Below are positions 11,554 to 22,424 of a stretch of 64,000 bases of DNA, piece after piece. The notes under the pieces are model-generated. The model searched no databases, was not told the DNA's origin, and saw only the letters and a list, made by a program, of their open reading frames with translations. The stretch covers positions 212,749,734 to 212,813,733 of the forward strand of contig NC_068938.1 of assembly GCF_016801865.2 (NCBI RefSeq). Reading direction: 5' to 3'. The DNA comes from Culex pipiens pallens (taxonomy: Eukaryota; Arthropoda; Insecta; Diptera; Culicidae). Made by a program: the position numbers and the translations under genes. Every line of letters starts with the position of its first letter. Position 1 is the first letter of the stretch.

Positions 11554-11816
11554 GGCCGTTGCAAATATTTATCAAAATAATTTGTCCAAAAACTTCAAAA
11601 TATTATTGAAAATAGAAGTTTTATCAACTGAAACCCGTTTTTTCTTCGTTTATAAATATATTTAGCATTTTGAACTCCTTTGAAATATTTTGAATTTTTA
11701 TGAAATACCAATGTACAATCCCCCAAAAAGTTTATTCAATTTTATTTTTTTTTGCAACCCCAATCGATTTTGGTCAGAGTCGGAGGCATAAACTTCAAAA
11801 ATTAGTTGCAACGGCC
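11554..11816. mobile_element. PIF/Harbinger-like MITE with TAA target duplication (263 bp)
   Basis: The termini are GGCCGTTGCAA and the exact reverse complement TTGCAACGGCC. TAA flanks both sides (11551-11553 and 11817-11819). A 3-bp T-A-A/T-T-A duplication with GG/CC-starting inverted repeats is characteristic of PIF/Harbinger. No coding capacity is visible. Related single ends occur near 33364 (GGCTGTTGCAAATATTTT), 42455-42475 and 63225-63245. Confidence 0.82.
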
Positions 11817-11819
11817 TAA

Positions 11820-13240
11820 GTTGTTTTTCTTAACGGTGCCTTCAAATCTTGAGTCGCCTTCAAATTTTCATCTTTCATCATCCTGTTTCTCCTTAAACGA
11901 TACGGATACAAGATATTTTAAACTTCCTACAAAAAATTCACCCACCGTGTCGCCAATTTCCCGACATCGTCACAAGAAGTGATTTTCACATCCCACCGCC
12001 TTTTTAACATCGTCTGGAGATTCTTCCCCTCGGGACGGGAGTTCACTAGACACACATACACACTTTTCCACATCATCTGAAGCATCAAGTGCAAAAAAGG
12101 TCCGTTTTTCCGCGCAAAGCCACTTTACGTTCTCGTTTTAACAAATTTGCATCGCACTTTTGCGTCAACTTCTAGACGTGGGAGAGATGTGTACAAATAG
12201 AGGGGTCTCTCTCGTCTAAGCTTCCCTATGAATAGTGAGTGTTGTACTGCTTCAAAGTTCTTGAGAGTGAAAAATGTGGAAGAAGGATGCACCGAGCATG
12301 GAAATGTGCAACGTGTGCATACATCATCGTAATCTCCGTCATCAGCAGAGGGGGACCAAGTCTGGGACGACTCTGCTTCTCTGCCGGTTGAGCAGTTTTC
12401 GCGCAAAAAGTTGCAAGGACCTCTGGCTTAGAGCGAGTGCACGCATTCGGGATGTAAGTGGAACTACTTTGGAATCTCTCGGAGAAATGGGGTACTTTTG
12501 TGAAGTAACCAGTACAAATGGCTTTGAAAGTGACTTGCCGTTTTTGAGAAAGGATGGATGTTGACATCTTTTCCGAATAAACTGAGCTATAAAAGTAAGG
12601 CAAGTCGAGCTCAGGTCTGTCACTCCTCGTCATAAATGTTGATTCAAATTTACTCCTTAAAATGAATCACATCAATCACGGTGACTGCTTTTCCATAACA
12701 ATTTAGCTTTCGCACTGAAAGCAATCCTATTTTAAGCTAATTATCGTTCGTGCAACTGTCACCAGTCACAATGTCACTTCTGTTCAGTTCATCACGTGGA
12801 AATTAAATTTATCGCCAAGTTGTCGTGCACCTGCTGATTAGCACACTTTTTTTTTTCTTCGGCTGAGCTTGGGTATTAGATGGGAAAATTTGCCATTTTC
12901 CTCACCTGCTTTTCATTCTTCTGTTGCATGTGCGGAAAATTTTATTTCTTCCAAGATTGTGACGTTCGTGACGAGCACGTCATCAGCAGTCAGGTGGGCA
13001 GAGGGAGGAGGTCTAATCAAATTTGTGAGCGTTTTTGATTGCCCTAAACGAAATGTTTTGTCATGCGGAGGTTTCGAAAGATCTCGCACGAAAAAATGAA
13101 TTGGATTTTCATTATCGTAATGAGCGGAGAAGATTATCTGGAAAATTACGCCGGGAAATGTGCGCGTCTTGTAAATTGGGATAAACTCGATTTTTATGAT
13201 TGAAATGATGATATTTTTTTTACGTCGGGTCAATTTCGAA
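11820..13240. other. Unique, less AT-rich DNA with no supported gene
   Basis: Positions 12120-12640 carry overlapping frames of 93-135 codons on both strands, all without domains or splice structure. Overlap on both strands shows these are composition effects. No repeat boundaries were seen. Confidence 0.5.
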
Positions 13241-13244
13241 CTAG

Positions 13245-14278
13245 AATGTCTTGAATTTCTTGAATTTCTTAAATATCTTGAATTTCTTGAATTTCTTAAA
13301 TATCTTAAATTTCTTGAATTTCTTGAATTTTTGGAATTTCTTGAATTTCTTGAATTTCTAGAATTTCTTGAATTTCTTGAATTTCTTGAATTTCTTAAAT
13401 TTCTTGAATTTCTTGAATTTCTTGAATTTCTTGAATTTCTTTAATTTCTTGAATTTTGTAAATTTCTTGAATTTCTTGAATTTCTTGAATTTCTTGAATT
13501 TCTTGAATTTCTTGAATTTCTTGAATTTCTTGAATTTCTTGAATTTCTTGAATTTCTTGAATTTCTTGAATTTCTTGAATTTCTTGAATTTCTTGAATTT
13601 CTTAAATTTCTTGAATTTCTTGAATTTCTTGAATTTCTTGAATTTCTTGAATTTCTTGAATTTCTTGAATTTCTTGAATTTCTTGAATATCGTGAATTTC
13701 TTAAATTTCTTGAATTTCTTGAATTTCTTAAATTTCTTGAATTTCTTGAATTTCTTGAATTTCTTGAATTTCTTGAATTTCTTGAATTTCTTGAATTTCT
13801 TGAACTTCTTGAATTTCTTAAATTTCTTGAATTTCTTAAATATCGTGAATTTCTTAAATTTCTTGAATTTCTTGAATTTCTTGAATTTCTTGAATTTCTT
13901 AAATTTTTTGAATTTCTTGAATTTCTTGAATTTCTTGAATTTTTTGAATTTCTTGAATTTCTTGAATTTCTTAAATTTCTTGAATTTCTTGAATTTCTTG
14001 AATTTCTTGAATTTCTTGAATTTCTTGAATTTCTTGAATTTCTTGAATTTCTTGAATTTCTTGAATTTCTTGAATTTCTTAAGATTCTTGAATTTCTTGA
14101 ATTTCTTGAATTTCTAGAATTTCTTGAATTTCTTGAATTTCTTGAATTTCTTGAATTTCTTGAATTTCTTGAATTTCTTGATTGTTTTTTGAATTTCTTG
14201 AGTTTCTTGAATTTCTTGATTTTTTTTGAATTTCTTGAATTTCTTGAATTTCTTGAATTTTTCTTAAATTTCTTATTT
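13245..14278 (+). repeat. 9-bp minisatellite array (TTGAATTTC)n, about 1.03 kb
   Basis: The array is over 100 copies of a 9-mer with scattered variants (AAATTTCTT, GAATATCGT, GAATTTTTT). Because 9 is a multiple of 3 it stays open for 249 codons and encodes a Leu-Asn-Phe repeat (or Leu-Glu-Phe in another frame); this is not evidence for a protein. A higher-order pattern is visible: the variant ATATCGTG occurs at 13687 and 13840, 153 bp apart, exactly 17 units. Degeneration is greater at the right end (14170-14278). Confidence 0.95.
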
Positions 14279-14514
14279 TTTTTATATTCATAATTTTTTT
14301 TTAAATATATTGAAGCTTTGTTTTACACAACTGAGAGTTTGTTGCTTCAGGTAAGAAATTCTGGGAACACATTTTTTAAAAAATATTCTTGCGTTTTTTG
14401 CCTTCCTCACTGAGGTAAGGCTATAATCCTGCTCTAAAATTGAACTTTTTATTTAAATCTTGAAAACCCACCTTGATGTATACACATCGACTCATAATCG
14501 AAAACTGAACAAAT

Positions 14515-14563
14515 GTCTGTGTGTATGTGTGTGTGTATGTGTGTGTATGTGTGTGTGTATGTG
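14515..14563 (+). repeat. GT/GTAT microsatellite
   Basis: Alternating (GT)n and GTAT units lie near the left end of element copy A. The matching place in copy B (about 50293-50306) has only a short GTGTGTGTGG. Confidence 0.85.
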
Positions 14564-15094
14564 ACCAATAATGTCACGCAGTTTTCTCAGCACTGGCTGA
14601 ACCGATTTTGACCAAACCAGTCGCATTCGACTTGGTTTAGTGTCCCATACGGTGCTATTGAATTGTTTGAAGTTTCGATAAGTAGTTCAAAAGTTATGTA
14701 TAAAAATGTGTTTTCACATATTTTCGGAAGTTGAATAAATGGCAGTAAACTGAACCAAACATCATCATGTTATACATCGTTAGTAAGGTAATTGAAAGAC
14801 CTTTCCAACGAGTCCAAATTATTGATAATCTGGCAACCCTGTCTCGAGTTATAACCACTTAAGTGATACTAATGTACATTTTTTGTAGCCGGATCTCACT
14901 TAAATGTATGTAAACAATGTCCGGATCCATCATCCAACCCATCGTTGGTTAGGTAATCGAAAGACCTTTCCAACGAGTCTAAAACATTGAAGATCTGGCA
15001 ACCCTGTCTCGAGTTCTGACCATTTAAGTGATATTTATGTACTTTTTTGGTAGCCGGATCTCACTTAAGAGCGAGTTTTTCACCAATGTGTAAC

Positions 15095-16409
15095 AGGTCG
15101 TATCGAGGTGCTCCGATTTGGATGAAACTTTCAGCGTTTGTTTGTCTATACATGAGATGAACTCATGCCTAATATGAGCCCTCTACGACAAAGGGAAGTG
15201 GGGTAAAACGGGCTTTGAAGTTGAGGTCGAAAAAACATAAAAAATCTTAAAATTGCTCGCATTTCCGTAAAACTTCATCAATAACAACTCTCATAGATGC
15301 ATTCGAAAGGTCTTTTGAAGCACTTCAAAGTGCGCCATAGACATCCAGGATTGGTTTGACTTTTTCTCTTAGCTTTTGCAAATTACTGTCAAAAATGGAT
15401 TTTTTTAAAACCTAAATATCTTTTTGCAACAGCCTCCAACACCCATACTCCCATAGGTCAAAAGATAGGTAATTTCATGCAATATAAGCCTACGGTATTA
15501 ACTTTTTGGCCAATCGCAGTTTTTCTCACAAACATTTTACAACGTTAGATTTTGCCCTGTAGGCCGCCATAGCGGCACTTTTTGGTCTCAACTTTGTCAT
15601 ATTCGGAATCCTCGGACAATTTCACGTAAGTTAGAAGTATTGGAGTTGTAATTTTGATTTATAAAATAATTAAATAACACATTTTTGAAAAAATAAATAG
15701 ATCTTATTTACCCTGGGATCAATACGTCAAATGCTGTATCAAGTAGGCGAAAACCTGTTTTACCCCTAATCCAACAAATTGTTAAAAAATATTTTAATTC
15801 ATTCTAAATGGCAATTTTTCCAATCCAATTTACAACTCCAATACTTGTAACTTACGTGAAATTGTACGAGGATTCCGAATATGATAAAATTGAGACCAAA
15901 AAGTGCCGTCTTCTTAGCCTACAGGGCAAAAACTAACGTTGTAAAATGTTTGTTCTAGAAAAATCGAAAAACTATGAGAAAAACTGCGATTGGCCAAAAA
16001 GTTAATACCGTAGGCTTATAGTGCATGAAATTACCTATCTTTTGACCTATGGGAGTATGGGTGTTGGAGGCTGTTGCAAAAAGATATTTAGGTTTTAAAA
16101 AAATCCATTTTTGACAGTAATTTGCAAAAGCTAAGAGAAAAAGTCAAACCAATCCTGGATGTCTATGGCGCACTTTGAAGTGCTTCAAAAGACCTTTCGA
16201 ATGCATCTATGAGGGTTGGAATTGATGAAGTTTTACGGAAATTCGAGCAATTTTAAGATTTTTTATGTTTTTTCGACCTCAAACTTCAAAGCCCGTTTTA
16301 CCCCACTTCCCTTTGTCGTAGAGGGCTCATATTTGGCATGAGTTCATCTCATGTATAGACAAACAAACGCTGAAAGTTTCATCCAAATCGGAGCACCTCG
16401 ATACGACCT
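15095..16409. mobile_element. Foldback element: ~560-580-bp inverted arms, ~180-bp loop
   Basis: The left arm (15095-15651) and right arm (15830-16409) are reverse complements over nearly their whole length. Matching anchors are AGGTCGTATCGAGGTGCTCC against its complement at the far end, and GGAGTTGTAA against TTACAACTCC at the loop. The right arm has a small extra stretch near 15955-15985 (AATCGAAAAACTATGAG-like). The loop is AT-rich. There is no coding capacity. A transcript through it would fold into a hairpin of over 500 bp. Confidence 0.85.
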
Positions 16410-16740
16410 CTAGAACAAACCGAGCAATATTTACAAATACTGCCTCTTAAATGTATGTAAACAATGTCCGGTCCATCATCCGACCCATCATTTGTAAGGT
16501 AATCGAAAGACCTTTCCAACGTGTCTAAAACATTGAAGATCTAGCAACCCTGTCTCAAGCTATGACCACTTAAGATGCCACTTATGAGCCCTTGAGTGAT
16601 ATGTGTGTTTTTTTGTGTTCCGGAACTTAACGAAATCAGACGAAATTTGTGTCCAAACCCATCATATCACATATCACCCATTGCATTGCTGGAAAAGAGT
16701 GAGGAAGGCACCAACCACATAGGTGGATTAAGTTAGTTTT

Positions 16741-19425
16741 TCTTTTTAAGATTTAAGACAAAATTTCAAACAATAAAAACCAAAGCTAAAAGAACATAAA
16801 AATAGTTCATCAAAAAATATTTTTTTCGCATTTTTTTTAAATTTGGTAAATTTTATGGAAAAAACCCATTTTTTCAAGCCATTTATTAATTTGACAGTGC
16901 TTTCTTAAAGTTGAGCTTCTCAGTTGAGATAAAATTCAAATTTAATTGGTTTGACTTCCTCTTGGCTGCAACAAATCATATCAATTTTTAATTTCAAACC
17001 ACTGGCTGGTTTGTGGTTTTTCAAACCCAAACTTTCCCCCAAACGAATGTGCCCAAAATATCTCTCGGTCCAGGCTATCTGGAAACGTTCCACTGCAACC
17101 AATTATTTCTTTCGTTCGGAATTTTGAGCTGCTGTGGTTATGAGCTGTGGTGTTTTGCGGGAAATTATTATTTAATTTCATCTTCTTGGAAACTCTGTGG
17201 TATTTTTGGTTTCATTCAACCTTTCTGTCAGATTTGCTATAGGAAATGAAAAATGCGATTCTACTTTTGTCAGCACAATTTCAGCTATGCGGAAAATTGA
17301 GAACCACAATTGTCGGAACGAATTTTGAAACCGTAATTTAATTTATTCTATTTCAAACATCCTCTCAAAAGTCTCCAAAAAAGCTCCTTCATGGGGCAGA
17401 CTTTTCGTGCAATAAATTAAGAGCAAATCCACCGCGAATGCTTTTCGGTCGTAAGGGGAAGGGGGGTTGGGGAAGGAGGGAGCACACTCGTAAAAATCAA
17501 CATTTATTTACTTCTGCAACGTCGTCGTTTACCAACGCGCGCGCTGTCAACGTCGCGCATGTTTGGTTTTGGGTCGGTGGGTGGACGACATCAGTGCTGG
17601 GGTGCCGATGGCAGAAATCACCGTGTACTGGCGTATATTTACATGGAGAGCTTTTTTTTTGTGAGACACGAGCGACATTCTTGTTTGGAGCTTTTCGAGG
17701 AAAACGGAAATCCAGTTTTGTCGTCTCTCTGTTTATTGTTATCGAGGGGGAAATGGGCGCTCCGGGCGAAACATGGTACTGCACGTGGGGGCTATCCGGT
17801 TCTGGGAAATGAATATTCTTGGTGGAATGCATTGTTTACTTCATTATCATGAGGGAAAAGTACTGCATAATTTTGGCACGAAAGTAACGCAGCTTAACAA
17901 TTTTTTTTTAGCAAGAGCAAATTAATCATTTCGGTTTTGACTATTAAAAATAATTTCCAATAATTTCTTCATAAAATATTCTATAAAAAGTGTTGTTCGA
18001 CTCCTAACGAATATGGAAGGGATGCCAGATTCAATCAAATATTTCAAATATCTGTCATGAGTTACATAAATACGGCACAGGATGACAACTTAAGACATTA
18101 CAGGGTTGCCAGATCTTCAAATTGTACGACTTTTCACAACGATCTTTAACATCATATAAAACGAAATTGTCTTAAGCCTTTTTAAGCTCAGCTTTATATA
18201 CATTTATAACTAAAATGGCTAAAAATTTAAGACAGTGTTGTCAAATCAACGCATATTTCAAAACATTTAAAAGTTTTTTTTACAAAGTGCCTAACTTGTA
18301 ACTTCCTTTTTTCAGCAAAATGACGGCTTTAAAAAAAAAAAATTGTTGCCGATGGTGGCAATGATTTTCAATGGCACTGCGTCGGAAGCAACAGTGCGCC
18401 ATTTTCCGACATTCAACGACCTACGCGCCAAGCTTACTGGCCGCAAAACCCCGCTCAGAACTCCTCTCCACCCGATAATCCTCTGTGTGCCACCACAACA
18501 TTTGGTGGCTTCCGGTGGGTGCTCGAGTGTGTGGGTGTGTGGTCCGGAAACTTGTGTCACCACCCACGCATCGGAATGGTAACCCTCAACTGTTTGTATT
18601 TTTTAAGTTTCTTCAATATTTTTGTTGTTTTTTCAAAATTATTTATTATTATGTTTTTAGTCCAAACTTAAAGAAACTGACTCAAATTAAAATTTCATTT
18701 TCTTTCAGCTAGCTGAGGGTTAACGAAATACATTCTATTGATTCGGAAAATTGATAGCAATATAGAACCTTTTCAACGGCCGTGGGGGTTTTCACGAGAC
18801 GGCCCCCTCGTTACAAAGTGTAGTTGGTGTAGTTTAGCGTTATCATCGCACACATGTGAGTGGAAATTTGTGGGCAAACCCCCTCCCATCGATTTCGTTA
18901 TTGGTAACTTTTTGTATCCATTAACTGTGCGCTGAGCTAAATTTGGGGATGGGATTTAATTTCCGACGGATGCCAGTCATCATTTAGGGGGGTTTTTCCG
19001 CGGAATATTTGGCGGCTAAATTAGGCAAATGATAATACCGGATTGTAATAGAGTAGTAGGGCAATTGAGTAGGGTTATCGAGTCGAGAACCTGAAGCCGG
19101 TCGCAGCGTCATCGGCAATGATAATGCTAGGGGTTAATATCGTTCGTCATTGTGATGAATAAATCCTGCCGGATAATGATATCGGATATTGAACGGTGAT
19201 AAAGATTTATGTTATAACATGATTTTTGATATTCAGGATATGCATATTGTTTGCTGTTTGTAGACATAAACATAACTTCCCTACACATTTTGAGAGATTT
19301 TTTAGTTTGAAGATATTATCATGAACGTGGACAGATATGGCAAAGCTATTTAGGTTCAACTTGTAAAGTTATATCCATTTTTGTATTTTATAAACTGGTT
19401 GAAATATTTTAGAGAACGTTTCGTT
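16741..19425. other. Unique non-coding DNA, nothing recognised
   Basis: Frames at 17438-17852 and 18312-18712 overlap on both strands and lack domains. I see no clear repeat boundary. A stretch at 18000-18130 (GTTGCCAGATCTTCAAAT) faintly recalls the 165-bp unit of the GCCTTCC element but is too diverged to call. Confidence 0.5.
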
Positions 19426-19428
19426 TGC

Positions 19429-19576
19429 CCAAAGTAACCATTTTGTATCATCTGGCAGCTGTCCATACATAAATGGTACTATGAAAATTAATAAAAAAAA
19501 TCAGTGTCTTTTGAAGGATTTTTTTAACAGTTTGGTGTTTTCGGATATGTTGAAGGTGTGGATGAGGACTACACCA
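19429..19576 (+). repeat. Degenerate single-arm relic of the 1.94-kb foldback family
   Basis: Phrases in order match 40395-40545: CATCATTAGT-like start, GGCAGCTGTCCATAC, TGAAAATTAATAAAAA, TGTCTTTTGAAGGA, TTGGTGTTTTCGG, ATGAGGACTACAC. Many substitutions show it is old. Only one arm is present. Confidence 0.65.
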
Positions 19577-19624
19577 ATAAATGATGATAAACGGAATTAG
19601 TATTTGCGGATTTTATAAATCGCT

Positions 19625-19905
19625 TGGTCACTCAAAATTTATTTCCTACACTCAAAACTGGGCAGCGCTCTTCCGAGAGAATAATGGCCTCGAATCAAGA
19701 GAATAGTGGTACCATCATTCACGGACACAGAGAACACAGCTCGAGATGGGCAATAGAATTATTTTCTCGAGGTTCATTTGCAAAAAAAAATCATCCGTCA
19801 AAACAAAAACCAAAAGGGTCGACTACGGGAATCGAACCAGAAACCTTCGACAGACTAACCCAATGCGACTAACCCTAAACGTGCTGTCTAAACATAATGT
19901 TTTGC
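19625..19905 (-). mobile_element. tRNA-derived SINE relic, minus strand
   Basis: Read on the minus strand, a B box GGTTCGATTCCC lies at 19827-19838 behind a tRNA-like head (19830-19900). A T-rich linker follows, then a body containing GATTCGAGGCC and CTCTCGGAAGAGCGC. The copy at 31400-31640 has the same head-linker-body order. A 29-nt A-run (19909-19937) follows on the plus strand. Confidence 0.55.

Positions 19906-19908
<3 letters not shown>

Positions 19909-19937
<29 letters not shown>
19909..19937 (+). repeat. Poly-A run (29 nt)
   Basis: This is an uninterrupted A-run next to the SINE relic. It could be the tail of a plus-strand retro-insertion or simple slippage. I see no reading frame or LINE end before it. 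Confidence 0.9.
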
Positions 19938-19939
<2 letters not shown>

Positions 19940-20645
19940 CTTGTCTAAATAAAAACCGTCACTAGTGCAACATTTGATTAAATATTTGCATTGAGAAAAC
20001 ATTTTTACTCAGATAACATACTAACTTTTAAAATAAGCAGGAAGTGTTTCTACAGCAGCATCTTAAAAATATCATGCCAATGGTTGCAATGCTTGCTTGG
20101 AGCGTATCCTAGACCTCATACCTTTCCAAAAACCGTTCAATTCTAAGCGAAAATTATTTTGCGATTCCGTAGGGATTTTCCCTTGTCCCACTAAAAAAGC
20201 GGTGCATCAACACAAAATCCCTCACCTTGTGCGTGGTGGAGATGGGACCGGTCGGCAAGATTCTGGTTCAGGTGGCATTGGTTCTATTCCCAATCATCAA
20301 TCTCTAGACAACTTGGTCTTAAGCAATCATTAAAAATTACTGTTTGCTAGCAAAGCAAAGGTAGAAACTGATTTCAAAAACATTTTTTATATGTTTCTGG
20401 ACACATAAAATAACATCTTAACACAATATTCCAGAATCGACAAAAAATCTTCGACAAAGTAAATTTTTTTGAAAAAAATATATATTAAAAAATCTACTTT
20501 TTAATAAATTTATGAATTAAAATTAAATTTACAATGACAAAATACTTTAGTGTAAGCATGTTATTTTACCCGTTTTTGAATGTTAGGATTGATTATGATA
20601 TAATTTTTTCAACGATCAGAACATTTCACTATTTTTCACTTTTTT
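19938..20645. other. Spacer, nothing recognised
   Basis: AT-rich DNA with one chance frame (20097-20333) and no domains or repeat ends. Confidence 0.5.
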
Positions 20646-20648
20646 AAG

Positions 20649-20808
20649 GGAGCGTTCTTTAATTACGTAACGCAAAAATTAGGATTTTAAGACTCTCTTC
20701 CCCCTCTCGTAAAACAATTTTCCTAGAAAGTTTTTTTTTGTATGGAGCTTAACACGGCTTCTAAGCCCTCCTCCCCCCTAAATGCGTTACGCAATAAAAG
20801 TACGCTCC
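20649..20808. mobile_element. MITE, 160 bp, GGAGCG termini
   Basis: The ends are inverted repeats of about 26 bp with three mismatches: GGAGCGTTCTTTAATTACG on the left and GGAGCGTACTTTTATTGCG as the reverse complement of the right end, both then continuing TAACGCA. The target duplication is not clear. The centre is C-rich (CTTCCCCCTC and CCTCCTCCCCCC). There is no coding capacity. Confidence 0.82.
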
Positions 20809-21815
20809 ATTGAACGAGGGCTAATTGGTCATGGTCAATACTAATATTTCCTGATTTTTTTTTGTTAAGTCCAAAAAAGCAAATCGCGTGGAATTCTATT
20901 TTCAGAGAAAAGACCAATTCTGAAATTATAATTTAGTTTTTTGTTAATTATTGAATAAATTTGATTGAGTTTTTTTTCTGATTCAGGATTTCAGAATAAA
21001 ACGAAAAGTTCTCAAAACTCAATTGAAAGATCAATTAAATCGAGAATATATATTTTTTAAACCTTACATTCTGAAGAAACATGTTAACATTACTTTTGTT
21101 AAAATTGCCGCTCAATCCGGGTTTGTAAAAAAAATGATACCGGAGATAAAAATATTAAATTTTATTCAATTTAAAAATACTTTACTAAGAAGTAGCACCC
21201 ATGCAAAAAATATTTTTGAAAGATATGAACTGTTTGGAGCTTATATACAGCCTCATAAAGTCTTAATTTGCTGAAACATGAGTTTTTCTCAGATTAACCT
21301 AATTACTACTTATATTTCAACTACATCGAAAATTATTAGTTTGTTTGTAAAATTGAAACATTTGTAAATTTGTTTGATCTTTTCTTTAAAGACAATATCA
21401 AAATTTGAAAACCTCAATATTTTTTGGCATTCTTAAAATGACATTTAAAATTTAGTCTATAAAATTTTCAAGTTTTTTAAATCACATTTATTTTCAAAAT
21501 TATATCTCCATTACCACATTTTTCATTATTCGATACTCTAGCGCAAGGATGCTTTTTCAAGTTCCTTCAAACTTATATAAAAAAAACACGTTTTTTTGAG
21601 AATTTAACTTTAACTGCAAAAAATCTATTTTTTTTCCTGGACATTACAATGATCAGAAAATCCCTTCTAAAAATGCTGATTTTCGGATAATCACATAAAT
21701 ATTTTAAGGTTAAAGTTCCCCTAATAAAATCAACTACAAAGACAACATACCTTTTTAGAATGATCAGCTTTAACATGTTTGAAAAGGGGAATTCGGGGTT
21801 ACATACTAACGTCAT
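20809..21815. other. AT-rich spacer, nothing recognised
   Basis: The frames at 20723-20917, 21023-21274 and 21573-21941 are Lys/Phe/Ile-rich with no domains. No repeats could be bounded. Confidence 0.5.
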
Positions 21816-22424
21816 GATTCGAAATCCGGACACTTTGTAGCATATCAATTTTGTTATGGCTGGCAAAAAATCATGTAACAAGTTGAAATGTAGAAATATC
21901 ATCAGGATGTTGTATAAACAGTCAGTTTTAAGAGAATGCATGCAAAATATGTCTTTTCCAACAATTTTTCATCAGAATTTGAAAATTAAAATGACTTGTT
22001 GTGCTTCGAATCCCGGACACTTGATTTTGCTTATGAACCGCACAAATTTGGACTGAAATGCTAGTGAATGGCATTCTTTAGGTCTCAAATAAGCTGTTAA
22101 CATCAAAACATGCGATATTAAACATAAACATTTGCTAGAATTAAAGAAAATCAAACCATGAAATATTTCAGTGAAATGTTTCACATTTTTGGTAAACTTA
22201 TAATTTTATTTTATTTAATTGTTTTGGCATTAACTACAGCGTTCAAACAAACTTTAAATGAAAGTAGATGATAGAATTCATCAAATAACACAGTTTTGAT
22301 ATCCACAATACAAACTTATATTAAAATAATTGTTACTTTTATCAATTATAATACGAACTTATATTAAAATAATTGATAAAACAAGATGAGGTGTCCGGGT
22401 TTCGAAGCGTCTGGAATTCGAATC
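21816..22424. mobile_element. Candidate inverted-repeat element, ~609 bp
   Basis: The left end GATTCGAAATCCGGACACTT pairs with the right-end complement GATTCGAATTCCAGACGCTT with four differences over 22 bp. A third related phrase, GCTTCGAATCCCGGACAC, lies inside at 22003-22020 and a fourth at about 22391-22408 in reverse. A direct duplication of about 45 bp with AACTTATATTAAAATAATTG occurs near 22312-22380. No target duplication is certain, so the boundaries are provisional. Confidence 0.55.

Larger units (their letters stand above)
14394..16740. mobile_element. GCCTTCC-type inverted-repeat element with ~165-bp internal repeats, copy A
   Basis: The left end is TTTTTTGCCTTCCTCACTGAGG; the right end is AGTGAGGAAGGCACCAACCAC followed by a short CCAC/GTGG hairpin and a T-rich stretch. 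The shared inverted core is TGCCTTCCTCACT. The same left and right ends bound copy B at 50167-51100. Inside is a unit with period about 165 bp marked by GAAAGACCTTTCCAACGAG (near 14794, 14959 and 16505). A 1.3-kb foldback (15095-16409) separates the second and third units, so it looks like an insertion. No transposase frame is present and no target duplication is certain, so the class is unresolved. Confidence 0.72.

Noticed and set aside
12125..12633. Several 93-135-codon frames
   Set aside because: They overlap on both strands over the same bases, without domains; this is a composition effect.
13245..14291. Long open frames of Leu-Asn-Phe or Leu-Glu-Phe repeats
   Set aside because: They are translations of a 9-bp tandem array; the unit has no stop in these frames.
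14394..16740. CRISPR-like array from the ~165-bp repeats
   Set aside because: Repeats are long, few and diverged with no short unique spacers, and the genome is a eukaryote.
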